This document shows positions 17,460 through 26,177 of a stretch of DNA of 64,000 nt, piece by piece; position 1 is the first letter of the stretch, and each line of letters begins with the position of its first letter. The position numbers and the translations under genes were made by a program. Location: contig JAEULK010000102.1 in NCBI GenBank assembly GCA_016793775.1, positions 27,647-91,646 of the forward strand. Reading direction: 5' to 3'. The stretch comes from Sphingopyxis sp. Its GTDB lineage: Bacteria > Pseudomonadota > Alphaproteobacteria > Sphingomonadales > Sphingomonadaceae. The notes under the pieces were generated by a model, which saw only the letters and a program-made list of their open reading frames with translations, was not told where the DNA came from and made no database searches.

Positions 17460-19595
17460 ATGCGACCAGCCACGGGTGAGGACGGCGATCATATCACTTT
17501 CTGCCGCATCTGCACGGCGGTGTGCGGGCTGGTGGCGACGGTCGAGGACGGCAAGGTCGTGCGCGCCCGGCCCGACCCCGACAATCCGTCGTCGCAGGGG
17601 CAAGCGTGCGTCAAGGGCATCGCCTATCATGGCGTGACGCACGATCCCGACCGGGTGACGCGGCCGATGAAGCGCGTTGCGTCCGGCCGCTTCGAGCCGG
17701 TGAGTTGGGACGAGGCGCTGGACGATATCGCGGCGCGGCTGTCGGCGATCATCGCCGAGCATGGGCCCGATGCGGTGGCGAGCTATCAGGGCAATCCGCC
17801 GGCCTATGCGACCGACGGCATGACGGGGTTCCGCATGTTTCTGAAGGCGCTGGGCACGACCAAAATCTATGGTGCGGGGTCGCAGGACACCAATGCGCGC
17901 TTCACCGCCAACTGGCTCCTTTACGGCAGCCCGCTGACGATCGACGTGCCCGACGTCAACAATGCCGATTTCATGCTGATCTTCGGCGCCAACCCGTTGA
18001 TCTCGCACGGGTCGCTGATCTTCACCCCGCGCGTGCGGCAGCAACTGGATGCAGTGGCGGCGCGCGGCGACGTGGTGGTCGTCGATCCGCGGCGCAGCGA
18101 AACCGCAGCGCGCTACGACCATGTCGCGATCGAGCCCAACTCAGACTGCTGGCTGATGCTGGCGATGCTCAAGACGCTCGCCGACGAGGGGCTGGCCGAT
18201 GAGGCGTTCCTGGCGGAGCGTTGTGCAGGTTGGCCCGAATTGCGGGTCGCGCTCGCGGACATCGATTATGACGAAGCGGCGCGGCGCACGGGGATCGAGG
18301 TCGCTACGATCAGGGGGCTCGCGCACCGGCTCACCGCCAGTCCCAGGTCGGTCTGCTACGGCCGCGTCGGCATCTGCCGCGGGCCGCATGCGACGCTCGC
18401 CAACTTCCTGCTCTCGGCGCTCAATATGGTTGGCGGCACCTTCGGGCACGAGGGTGGCAGCACCTTCGCGACCCCGGTGCTCGCGGGCAGCGACCGGGCG
18501 ACGACGGGCGGCTATGACGAGGTGCGCAGCCGGGTCGGCAATTTCCCGAGCGTGACGCAATTCCTGCCCTCGGCGGTGATGCCCGACGATATCCTCGAAC
18601 CCGGCCCCGGCAAGGTCCGCGCGCTTCTGTCGCTCGGCGGCAATGTGCTGCTCGCGGCACCGGGCGGCGAGCGGCTGCGGCGCGGGCTCGAACAGCTTGA
18701 ACTGTCGGTCTCGTTCGACCTCTATATCAACGAGGCCGGGTCCTACGCCGATTATGTGCTGCCGGGGCTGACCTTCTACGAGCGCGCCGACCTGCCGATG
18801 GTGCCTTTCATGAGCATGGTGCAGCCTTTCCTGCAATATGCCGAGCCGGTGATCCCGCCGGTGGGCGAGGCGCGGAGCGAGTTCGACACATTCTGCGCGA
18901 TATTGGCGCGGATGGGGCTGCGCATGCCCGCCGCCTCGCCCGACGAGATCGCGGCGCAGGCGGCGGGGGGGCAGATGCGCCCGCTCGAGGTGCTCGACGG
19001 CGCGATAAGGCAAGGGCCGGCGGGGCTGCACGGCGACTGGTCGATCGACAAGTTGCGGCAGCATCCGCACGGGGTGATGCTCGACATCCCGATCCCCTGG
19101 GGCAATCAGGACAAGATCGCGCACGCCGATGGGAAAATCCATCTGTGGGACGACATGGTCGCCGCGGAGCTCGACCGGCTGGTCGCGACCGCGCCGATCG
19201 GGGGGCTGAAACTGCTGTCGCGGCGCGACATGCGCTCGCACAATGGCTGGCTGCACAATGTCGACCGGCTGATCCGCTCGCAGAAGCCGACCTTGCACAT
19301 CCACCCCGACGATGCCGCCGAGCGCGGGCTGGCGGACGGCGACCGCGCGACGCTGTCGAACCGCTTCGGCGCGATCGAGGTCGAGGTGGAGGTGAGCGCC
19401 GACCACCGGCGTGGCACCGTGTCCTATCCGCATTGCTTCGGGCACGACACGGGCGGCTGGCAGCGCGCGAACCGCGCCGGGGGCGCGAATGTCAACATCC
19501 TGCTTGGTCACGGCCCTGACGTCGTCGAGGCGGTGTCGGGGACGACGCTGATGGACGGGATCGCGGTCGAGGTGACCGCGCTACAGCCCGCGTGA
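17460..19595 (+). CDS. Molybdopterin-dependent oxidoreductase, paralogue of the 11651 enzyme
   Basis: DMSO-reductase-superfamily catalytic subunit of 711 residues. The [4Fe-4S] ligands are C15, C18, C22 and C50 (CRICTAVCGL ... QACVKG). Shared landmarks with the 11651 protein include AGSQDTNAR, IFGANPLIS, VVVDPRRSETAARYDH and VSYPHCFGHDTGGWQ. As in the paralogue, the residue at the usual Mo-ligand position appears to be Thr (T149 in DTNARFTANW). It is transcribed divergently from the P450 operon. No small subunit is adjacent, so electrons may go to the ferredoxin encoded nearby or to a soluble carrier. Two paralogues suggest two substrates or successive steps. Confidence 0.9.
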   Translation: MRPATGEDGDHITFCRICTAVCGLVATVEDGKVVRARPDPDNPSSQGQACVKGIAYHGVTHDPDRVTRPMKRVASGRFEPVSWDEALDDIAARLSAIIAEHGPDAVASYQGNPPAYATDGMTGFRMFLKALGTTKIYGAGSQDTNARFTANWLLYGSPLTIDVPDVNNADFMLIFGANPLISHGSLIFTPRVRQQLDAVAARGDVVVVDPRRSETAARYDHVAIEPNSDCWLMLAMLKTLADEGLADEAFLAERCAGWPELRVALADIDYDEAARRTGIEVATIRGLAHRLTASPRSVCYGRVGICRGPHATLANFLLSALNMVGGTFGHEGGSTFATPVLAGSDRATTGGYDEVRSRVGNFPSVTQFLPSAVMPDDILEPGPGKVRALLSLGGNVLLAAPGGERLRRGLEQLELSVSFDLYINEAGSYADYVLPGLTFYERADLPMVPFMSMVQPFLQYAEPVIPPVGEARSEFDTFCAILARMGLRMPAASPDEIAAQAAGGQMRPLEVLDGAIRQGPAGLHGDWSIDKLRQHPHGVMLDIPIPWGNQDKIAHADGKIHLWDDMVAAELDRLVATAPIGGLKLLSRRDMRSHNGWLHNVDRLIRSQKPTLHIHPDDAAERGLADGDRATLSNRFGAIEVEVEVSADHRRGTVSYPHCFGHDTGGWQRANRAGGANVNILLGHGPDVVEAVSGTTLMDGIAVEVTALQPA

Positions 19596-19606
19596 GCAGG
19601 GTGGGG

Positions 19607-20251
19607 TCAGGGGGCGAGGCCGCGCAGATAGATGTCGCAGACCATCTCGGCATATTTCTGCTTGATGCCGTCGTCGAGCTTCGCGACCCCCAAGGTCGAG
19701 GGCACCGAATAGCCGGCGTGGAAGATATGGTCGGCGGCGCCGACGAGGCAATAATAAAGCAGTCCGGGGTCGACGTCCTTGAGCACGCCCTCGTGCACCC
19801 CCTGTGCCACGATGTCGCGATAGACGTCGATCATCGGCTCGATGAAGATCTGCGCGACGCGCTTGCTCGCCGCGGGGCTGCCCGATTCGACCATATAATG
19901 GATCAGCCGGTTGATGTAGGGCGAGCGGTAATAGGCGTTGATGATGCCGTTGATGTGGATTTTCAGCTTCTTCTGCGCGGGAATATCCATCTCGCTCAGC
20001 GCCTTGAGCGCGGTCATCGCGGTCTCGGCATCGCGTTCGAGCACCGCGAGCAGCAGGCCTTCCTTGTTGCCGAAATAATATTTGATCATCGCGCTGTTCA
20101 CCGACGCGCGCTGCGAAATCTCGTTGAGCGACACGTCGATCGTCGTGGCCTCCGACAGCAGCTGCGCGGTCGCGTTCAAAAGCGCTTCGGCGGACGCCGA
20201 CCGCTCCTCGCGCCGGGCTGCCTTGATCGTCGAGCCGCTGTCATTGTCCAT
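19607..20251 (-). CDS. TetR/AcrR family transcriptional regulator
   Basis: A 214-residue regulator whose HTH includes VSLNEISQRASVNSAMIKYY and then FGNKEGLLLAVLE. This is the variant in which a tyrosine pair precedes the fourth helix. It is not especially close to the two paralogous TetRs of the island. The start MDNDSGSTIKAA was chosen because the upstream extension overlaps the ferredoxin gene; the ribosome-binding site is weak. It lies 26 bases behind the ferredoxin gene in the same direction and converges on the molybdoenzyme gene. It may regulate the ferredoxin/GMC divergent promoter, which carries two family-A sites. Confidence 0.88.
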   Translation of the reverse strand: MDNDSGSTIKAARREERSASAEALLNATAQLLSEATTIDVSLNEISQRASVNSAMIKYYFGNKEGLLLAVLERDAETAMTALKALSEMDIPAQKKLKIHINGIINAYYRSPYINRLIHYMVESGSPAASKRVAQIFIEPMIDVYRDIVAQGVHEGVLKDVDPGLLYYCLVGAADHIFHAGYSVPSTLGVAKLDDGIKQKYAEMVCDIYLRGLAP

Positions 20252-20277
20252 GTGGATGTCCGTTGTGTTCGCCCAGC

Positions 20278-20598
20278 CTATCGTTGGGACTCGGGAAGGA
20301 AGACTGTCAAGCCCTCCAGGTCGTCGGTCATCGCGATCTGGCACGACAGGCGGCTGTTTGGGCGCGGGTCGTTGGCGCAGTCGAGCATCTCGCTTTCGTC
20401 GGCGCCGGCGGGCCCCACGCGCTCGACCCATTCTGGGGCGACATAGATGTGGCAGGTCGCACAGGCGCAGACGCCGCCGCAATCGGCCTCGATGCCATCG
20501 ACCATAGCATCGCGCGCGCCGCGCATGACCGAGTCGCCGACCTCGATCTCGATCGTCTCGACGCTGCCGTCGGTTGCATGGAAATTGACGCTCGGCAT
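20278..20598 (-). CDS. [2Fe-2S] ferredoxin, adrenodoxin/putidaredoxin type
   Basis: A 106-residue electron carrier. The cluster ligands fit C-x5-C-x2-C with a distal Cys: C40, C46, C49 and C86 (DCGGVCACATCH and LSCQIAM). C44 is an additional cysteine inside the loop. This vertebrate-type spacing is the one that serves bacterial class-I P450s, and a P450 is encoded 3 kb away in the same island. Expression is from a promoter shared with the GMC oxidoreductase, with family-A sites at 20639 and 20701. It could also supply the Rieske oxygenase or the molybdoenzymes. No ferredoxin reductase is seen in the window. Confidence 0.94.
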   Translation of the reverse strand: MPSVNFHATDGSVETIEIEVGDSVMRGARDAMVDGIEADCGGVCACATCHIYVAPEWVERVGPAGADESEMLDCANDPRPNSRLSCQIAMTDDLEGLTVFLPESQR

Positions 20599-20638
20599 AT
20601 GCTTTTCCCCGTCCCGGCCACTGTGGATCGATCTACTT

Positions 20639-20654
20639 TCAATCGATCAATTAA
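20639..20654. promoter_or_regulatory. Family-A operator-like palindrome (A2)
   Basis: Reads TCAATCGATCAATTAA. It lies 41 bases before the ferredoxin start and aligns with the sites at 10897, 20701 and 30637 over the core AATCGA and the distal ATTAA. Confidence 0.6.
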
Positions 20655-20700
20655 TATTGCATGGTGACGGTGTCAACGAAGGCGCTTATGGAGCGTAAAA

Positions 20701-20716
20701 TTAATTAGTCGATTGA
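20701..20716. promoter_or_regulatory. Family-A operator-like palindrome (A3)
   Basis: On the minus strand it reads TCAATCGACTAATTAA, differing from A2 at two positions. It ends just before the GGAGAGG ribosome-binding site of the GMC oxidoreductase gene, so a bound repressor would block the transcription start or elongation. Confidence 0.6.
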
Positions 20717-20726
20717 TGGAGAGGTC

Positions 20727-22331
20727 ATGTCGGGCGAGGAAGCGGATTATATCGTCGTGGGCGGCGGCAGCGCCGGCTGCGTCCTCGCGGCGCGGCTGAG
20801 CGAGGATCCGGGCGTCCGCGTCGCGTTGGTCGAGGCGGGCGGCGAATCGACCGGGCTGATGGTCCAGATGCCGGTCGGCTTCGCCAAGATGCTCGTCGAC
20901 GACCGCTACGACTGGAAATATTGGCAGCTGCCCGACCCGTCGATCAACGGGCGTCGCTTCATCTGGTCGGGCGGGAGGATGCTCGGCGGCGGCAGCGCGA
21001 TCAACGGCCAGGTCTATATCCGCGGCACGCGCGCCGATTTCGACGCCTGGGAGCGGCTCGGTGCGACGGGGTGGAATTTCGACGGCGTCTTTCCCTATTT
21101 TCTGCGCAGCGAAAGCTGGGCCGGGGCGCCGAGCCAGAACCACGGGTCGCAGGGGCCGCTGTCGGTGTCACCGATGCGCGATCCACATCCCTTGTGCGAC
21201 CTGTTCCTGCGCGCGTGCGAGCAATATGGGCTGGCGCGGCTCGACGATTATAACGGCGGGCAGATGGAGGGTGCGTATCTCACCCAGGCGACGCAGCGCG
21301 ACGGCTGGCGGTGCAGCACCGAAAAAGCCTATCTGCGCGACGCCCGCAAGCGGCCCAATCTGATGACGATCACCGATGCGCATGTCGAAACGATCCTGAT
21401 CGAGCAGGGCGAAGCGGTCGGCATCCGCTATCGCCAGGGCGGCGATGCCAAGGTCCTGCGCGCGCGGCGCGAGGTGATCGTCTCGTCGGGATCGATGGGG
21501 TCGCCCGCTTTGCTGCTGCGTTCGGGGATCGGCGCCGGCGATTATCTGCAGTCGCGCGGCATCGCGGTCCAGGCCGACCGGCGCGAGGTCGGGCATAATC
21601 TGCAGGAACATCCCGGCATCACGCAGAACAAGTTCGTCAGCGTGCCGACGCTCAACAGCCAGGTCGGGCCGATCGACATGATCCGCCACCTGACCAAATT
21701 CTTCTGGAACAAGAGTGGCCCCATGGGCGCCCCCGCGGTGCAGGCGATGGGGCTCGCGCGCACGCGCGACGGGCTCGACGAACCCGATATCCAGCTCCAT
21801 TTCATGCCGCTCGCCTATAATGTCGAGCCCGAGACGGTGTCGTCGGCCGAGGCGGTGATGCCCAAGGAGCCGTGCATCAGCATCAATGTCTCGCTGACCC
21901 GCCCCAAGTCGCGCGGCCGCGTCGAGCTGGGCGAGGCGCTCGAACCGGTGATCAACCATCAATTGCTCGGCGAGCGTGCCGACGTCGATACGCTGATCGG
22001 CGCGATGAAGCTGGTCGACCGGCTGTTCGCGATGCCGGCGCTGAGCGCGATCACGCTCGGCGACCGCTCGCCCGATCCTGTGCCGACCGACGATGCCGGC
22101 TGGGAGGTCTATGTCCGCGCCAAGACGATGATCACTTACCACCCCGTCGGCAGCTGCCGCATGGGGTTGGATGCGGCGTCGGTGGTCGATCCGCAATGCC
22201 GGGTGCGCGGGGTCGGTCGGCTGCGCGTCGTCGACGCCTCGATCATGCCGCAGATCACCAGCGGCAACACCAATGCCGCCACGATCATGATCGGCGAAAA
22301 GGCCGCCGAGCTGATCCGCACCAGCGCATGA
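20727..22331 (+). CDS. GMC family oxidoreductase (choline/alcohol dehydrogenase-like)
   Basis: FAD-dependent alcohol oxidation. The N-terminal FAD-binding motif is VVGGGSAGCVLAARLSEDPG, the GMC signature region includes GGRMLGGGSAINGQVYIRGT, and the C-terminal catalytic region includes YHPVGSCRMG and ITSGNTNAATIMIGEKAA. The 534-residue length is standard. It is first gene of a five-gene rightward operon (GMC, crotonase, crotonase, aldehyde dehydrogenase, SDR) with a four-base overlap to the next gene. It could oxidise the alcohol made by the P450 to an aldehyde, which the downstream aldehyde dehydrogenase would convert to the acid. That order is inference. Confidence 0.94.
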   Translation: MSGEEADYIVVGGGSAGCVLAARLSEDPGVRVALVEAGGESTGLMVQMPVGFAKMLVDDRYDWKYWQLPDPSINGRRFIWSGGRMLGGGSAINGQVYIRGTRADFDAWERLGATGWNFDGVFPYFLRSESWAGAPSQNHGSQGPLSVSPMRDPHPLCDLFLRACEQYGLARLDDYNGGQMEGAYLTQATQRDGWRCSTEKAYLRDARKRPNLMTITDAHVETILIEQGEAVGIRYRQGGDAKVLRARREVIVSSGSMGSPALLLRSGIGAGDYLQSRGIAVQADRREVGHNLQEHPGITQNKFVSVPTLNSQVGPIDMIRHLTKFFWNKSGPMGAPAVQAMGLARTRDGLDEPDIQLHFMPLAYNVEPETVSSAEAVMPKEPCISINVSLTRPKSRGRVELGEALEPVINHQLLGERADVDTLIGAMKLVDRLFAMPALSAITLGDRSPDPVPTDDAGWEVYVRAKTMITYHPVGSCRMGLDAASVVDPQCRVRGVGRLRVVDASIMPQITSGNTNAATIMIGEKAAELIRTSA

Positions 22332-23101
22332 GCAGCGCCACCGCCTATGACTTCGAGCATATAGCGGTCGAGCGGTCGGCGCCGGGCATCGTCGTGCTGA
22401 CGCTGAACCGGCCCGAGCGGATGAACGCGACCAATGATAAGCTCCACTACGAACTCGTGCGCCTTCCCGCCGCTATCGACGCCGATCCCGAAGCGCGCGC
22501 GGCGGTGGTGACCGGGGCGGGGCGGGCCTTTTGCGTCGGCGGCGACTGGGCCGATATCGCGGGCGACGACAATGATTATGCCAACAAGATCCGAATGATG
22601 CGTGAGACGTCGCAGATCCTGACCGCGCTGGTCGAGATGCGCAAACCGCTGGTTTCGGCGATCAACGGACCCGCCGCAGGCATCGGCCTCGCGCTCGGGC
22701 TGCTCGCCGATATTTCGGTGGTGAACGAGGAAGCGAATTTGTCCGACGGGCATCTGCGCATCGGACTCGCGGCGGGCGATCATGCCGCGATGGTCTGGCC
22801 GTTGCTCTGTTCGATGGCGAAGGCGAAGCGCTACCTGCTGACCGGTGACAAGCTCAGCGGCCGCGAGGCCGAGCGCATCGGGCTGGTGTCGGACGCGGTG
22901 CCGCCCGCCGAGGTGCTGCCGCTCGCCTTGCGCTACGCCGCGACGCTCGCCGAACGCTCGCCGCTCGCGGTCGAACTCAGCAAGCGCGCGCTCAACCACT
23001 GGCTGCGCGGCGCGATGCCGATCTTCGAAGCGTCGCTGGGCTACGAGATGGTGACCGCCTTCGACCCCGACCAGGCGGCGCATATGCCGTCCAAGAACTG
23101 A
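22328..23101 (+). CDS. Enoyl-CoA hydratase/isomerase family protein
   Basis: Crotonase-fold enzyme of 257 residues acting on acyl-CoA thioesters. The oxyanion-hole segments are VTGAGRAFCVGGDWAD and NGPAAGIGLALGLLADISV. The usual catalytic-Glu segment reads LRIGLAAGDHAAMVWP, an AGDxxA variant, so it may be a hydratase of a non-standard enoyl-CoA or a retro-Claisen type enzyme. The true start is the ATG that overlaps the GMC stop codon (ATGA); a much longer in-frame reading runs inside the GMC gene and is not real. It is the second gene of the operon. Confidence 0.92.
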   Translation: MSSATAYDFEHIAVERSAPGIVVLTLNRPERMNATNDKLHYELVRLPAAIDADPEARAAVVTGAGRAFCVGGDWADIAGDDNDYANKIRMMRETSQILTALVEMRKPLVSAINGPAAGIGLALGLLADISVVNEEANLSDGHLRIGLAAGDHAAMVWPLLCSMAKAKRYLLTGDKLSGREAERIGLVSDAVPPAEVLPLALRYAATLAERSPLAVELSKRALNHWLRGAMPIFEASLGYEMVTAFDPDQAAHMPSKN

Positions 23102-23111
23102 GGAACTGCCG

Positions 23112-23888
23112 ATGACCACCGAACCGACGCTGATCGTCGAAACCCCCGCGCCGGGGGTGCTGCACCTGATCTTCAACCGGCCCGACGTGCATAATGCCTA
23201 TGACACGCCGACCTTCACGGCCTTTGCCGACCAACTCGACCGTGCCGCGATCGACCCCGATATCCGCGCGATCGTCATCAGCGCGCGCGGGGGCAGGGCG
23301 TTCAGCGCGGGCTTCGATATCCACGAGATGGCGGGCTTCGACGCCGACACGATGCGCCGCGCCTTCGAGACGCGCGATCCGGTGTTCGGCCGCGTCGCCG
23401 CGCATCCGCTGCCGGTCATCGCCGCGATCGAGGGCATCTGTTTCGGCGCCGGGGCGTTGCTCGCGCTCGCCTGCGACATGCGGATCGCGACCCCGGGTTT
23501 CCGCTTCAAGGTCACCGCCGTCGGTTATGGCTGCGCCAACGCGACCTGGTCGCTGCCGCGCGCGGTCGGTGCGCCGCGCGCCAAGGCGATCCTGATGACC
23601 GGGCAGGTCGTCGAAGCCGAGGAGGCCGAGCGCATCGGGCTGGTCAATGCGGTGGTCGACGCGTCCGAACTCGATGCGCGCGCCATTGCGCTGGCGTCGG
23701 CCATCGCGGCGCATCCGCCGCAGGGGATCAAGGGCATCAAGACGCTGGTCGACGGCAGCCTGACACGCGCGCCGATCGACGGCTGGCAGACCGAATATGA
23801 CTGGATGATCGCCAGCATGGCGGGCGCACCGGCGGGCGGCGAGACCTTCGGCAAATTCCTGTCCGAGCACGACGATCACAAACGCTGA
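23112..23888 (+). CDS. Enoyl-CoA hydratase/isomerase family protein
   Basis: Second crotonase of the operon, 258 residues. Oxyanion-hole elements are ISARGGRAFSAGFDIHEMAG and EGICFGAGALLALACDMRIA. The region that usually carries the catalytic acidic pair (FKVTAVGYGCANATWSLPRA) lacks the common PEVxxG pattern, so hydration may not be its reaction; isomerase, dehalogenase or C-C hydrolase activities are known in the superfamily. It starts ten bases after the previous gene. Together with its neighbour and the crotonase at 33058 it makes three unlike crotonases in the island, pointing to a multi-step route. Confidence 0.9.
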   Translation: MTTEPTLIVETPAPGVLHLIFNRPDVHNAYDTPTFTAFADQLDRAAIDPDIRAIVISARGGRAFSAGFDIHEMAGFDADTMRRAFETRDPVFGRVAAHPLPVIAAIEGICFGAGALLALACDMRIATPGFRFKVTAVGYGCANATWSLPRAVGAPRAKAILMTGQVVEAEEAERIGLVNAVVDASELDARAIALASAIAAHPPQGIKGIKTLVDGSLTRAPIDGWQTEYDWMIASMAGAPAGGETFGKFLSEHDDHKR

Positions 23889-23910
23889 ACAGATACATCA
23901 GGAGAAGACC

Positions 23911-25395
23911 ATGATCGGCCAAGCCCATGCGCAGGTCGCGCACCCCGACAAGCTGTTTATCGGCGGACGCTGGATTCCCGTCGAGGGCAGCGGGCGCTTC
24001 ATGGTGACCAACCCGGCGACCGAGGAGGTCTTCGGCGAAGTCGTCGCAGCGGGTGCGCCCGAAGTCGAGCGCGCCGTGGCGGCAGCGCGCAAGGCGTTCG
24101 ACGAGGGGCCGTGGCCGGGGATGACGGCGACCGAGCGCGCGACCTATATGCGTGCCTTGTCGCAGGCGCTGAAAAAGCGCGGCGCAGCACTCGACAGCGC
24201 GTGGATTTCGCAGGTCGGCGTGCCGATCTGGATGGCGCAGGGCTCGGGTGCGGGCACCGCGGGGCTGCTCGACTATTATGCCGAGCTCGCCGAATCCTAT
24301 CCCTTCGAGGATGCCCGTCCGTCGAACGGCATGATGTCGAAGGTCGCGGTGGTGGTGCGCGAGCCGGTGGGCGTCGTCGCCGCGATCGCGCCGTGGAACG
24401 GCCCGCTCGCCTCGCTGCTCATCAAGCTCGCCCCCGCGCTCGCGACGGGCTGCACCGTCATCCTGAAGCCCGCGCCCGAAACCCCGCTCGAGGCGTTCAT
24501 GCTCGCCGAGGCTGCCGAAGAAGCAGGCTTTCCCGAGGGGGTGATCAACCTGCTGCCCGCCGACCGCGAGGCATCCGATCTGCTCGTCCGCCATCCCGGC
24601 ATCGACAAAGTCGCCTTCACCGGCTCGACCGAGGTCGGGCTGCACATCGCGCAGGTCTGCGCTGGGCGCATGGCGCGCTTCACGATGGAGCTTGGCGGCA
24701 AGTCGGCGGCGATCGTGCTCGACGATTTCGAGCCCGAGGCGATGGGGCCGGCGCTCGCGCCGATGATCACGTTGCTCTGCGGGCAAGTGTGCATCAATTT
24801 CAGCCGCGTGCTCGTTCCGCGGGCGCGCAAGGACGCCTATGTCGAAAGCCTCGCCGCGGCGATGGCGGCGACCAGCATCGGCGACCCGCTGGATGCGAAT
24901 ACGATGATGGGTCCGCTCGCGATGGCGCGGCACCATGCGAAGGTGTCGAGCTGTTTCGACAAGGGCGTCGCCGAGGGGGCGCGCATCGCGACCGGCGGCC
25001 GCCGTCCGCCGTCGCTGAACAGCGGCTATTATGTCGAGCCGACGGTGTTCGCCGACGCGACCAACGACATGGCGATCGCGCAGGAGGAAATCTTCGGCCC
25101 CGTCACCGCAGTCATCCCCTATGACAGCGTCGAGGAGGCGATCGCGATCGCCAACGACAGCCAATTCGGCTTGTCGGGCGGCGTCTACACCCACGACACC
25201 GACCGCGCCTATGGCGTCGCGCGGCGCATCCGCACCGGCCATTTCACCCAGAACGGCCGCGATTTCGACCTGACCAATCCGTTCGGCGGCTTCAAGAAAT
25301 CGGGCGTCGGCCGCGAGGGCGGGCCCGAAGGCATCGAGCCCTTTACCGAGGTCAAGACCGTCTTCCTGCCGCAGGCGCCCGGCGCGCTCGCATGA
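23911..25395 (+). CDS. NAD(P)-dependent aldehyde dehydrogenase
   Basis: Oxidises an aldehyde to its acid. It has the catalytic Glu region MELGGKSAAIVLDDF, the catalytic Cys in CGQVCINFSR, and the C-terminal FGGFKKSGVGREGGPEGIEP. At 494 residues it is full length. An AGGAGAAG ribosome-binding site precedes the ATG. It overlaps the following SDR gene by four bases. Position between crotonases and an SDR, and behind a GMC alcohol oxidase, suggests it takes the aldehyde released by the GMC enzyme or by a retro-aldol step such as the one proposed for the 26178/27338 pair. The preferred aldehyde is unknown. Confidence 0.95.
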   Translation: MIGQAHAQVAHPDKLFIGGRWIPVEGSGRFMVTNPATEEVFGEVVAAGAPEVERAVAAARKAFDEGPWPGMTATERATYMRALSQALKKRGAALDSAWISQVGVPIWMAQGSGAGTAGLLDYYAELAESYPFEDARPSNGMMSKVAVVVREPVGVVAAIAPWNGPLASLLIKLAPALATGCTVILKPAPETPLEAFMLAEAAEEAGFPEGVINLLPADREASDLLVRHPGIDKVAFTGSTEVGLHIAQVCAGRMARFTMELGGKSAAIVLDDFEPEAMGPALAPMITLLCGQVCINFSRVLVPRARKDAYVESLAAAMAATSIGDPLDANTMMGPLAMARHHAKVSSCFDKGVAEGARIATGGRRPPSLNSGYYVEPTVFADATNDMAIAQEEIFGPVTAVIPYDSVEEAIAIANDSQFGLSGGVYTHDTDRAYGVARRIRTGHFTQNGRDFDLTNPFGGFKKSGVGREGGPEGIEPFTEVKTVFLPQAPGALA

Positions 25396-26177
25396 GCGCC
25401 GCCTACACCGCCGGCCTGTTCGACGTCGCCGGCAAGCGCGCGCTGGTGACGGGCGCGACGTCGGGAATCGGCCGGATGATCGCGCGTGGGCTGGCGCAGG
25501 CGGGGGTCGAGGTCTGGGTCGTCGCGCGCGGAGCAGGCGATGTCGATGCGATCGTCGCCGAACTCGGCGGGAATGCGCAAGGGGTCGCGGCGGACGTCGC
25601 GACCGACGAAGGCATCGCGCGTATCGCCGAGGCGCTCGGCGACCGGCCGCTCCATATCCTGGTCAACAATGCCGGAACCGACCGCCCGACGCCGCTCGAC
25701 GCCGAGGGGCGCGAAGATTTCGACGCCGTGCTGGGGCTCAACCTGACCGCGCCCTTCCTGCTGACGCGCAAATTGCTGCCGCAGCTCGAAGGCGCCGCGA
25801 CGCCGGGCGATCCGGCGCGGGTGATCAACATCGCCTCGATCGCCGCGCTCAACCCCGGCCATCTCGAGAATTTCGCCTATGCGTCGAGCAAGTCGGGCGT
25901 CGTGATGATGTCGCGCCACCTCGGCCGCCATCTCGCGAAGCGCAATATCAGCTGCAACGCGATCGCGCCGGGGCTCTTTCCCTCGCGGCTCACCGAGCAA
26001 TTTCTGGGCATGAGCGAGACCGACGCGGTGCCCAAGGCCTTCGTCTCGCCGCTCGGCGCGCGGGCAGGGGAGATGGACGATATCGCCGGCGCGGTGATCT
26101 ACCTTTCATCGCGTGCCGGGGCTTGGGTGACGGGCGTGCTGCTTCCCGTCAGTGGCGGCATTTCCACCGTCAGCTGA
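25392..26177 (+). CDS. Short-chain dehydrogenase/reductase
   Basis: Classical SDR of 261 residues. The cofactor motif is VTGATSGIGRMIARG, the structural motif is NNAG (LVNNAGTDRP), and the active site is YASSKSG with a preceding catalytic Ser in NIASIAALN. It probably works on a hydroxyacyl-CoA or a cyclic alcohol or ketone. It is the last gene of the GMC operon. Its stop codon abuts, with no spare base, the stop codon of the thiolase-like gene on the opposite strand, so the two operons end face to face and share any 3' signals. Confidence 0.93.
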   Translation: MSAAYTAGLFDVAGKRALVTGATSGIGRMIARGLAQAGVEVWVVARGAGDVDAIVAELGGNAQGVAADVATDEGIARIAEALGDRPLHILVNNAGTDRPTPLDAEGREDFDAVLGLNLTAPFLLTRKLLPQLEGAATPGDPARVINIASIAALNPGHLENFAYASSKSGVVMMSRHLGRHLAKRNISCNAIAPGLFPSRLTEQFLGMSETDAVPKAFVSPLGARAGEMDDIAGAVIYLSSRAGAWVTGVLLPVSGGISTVS

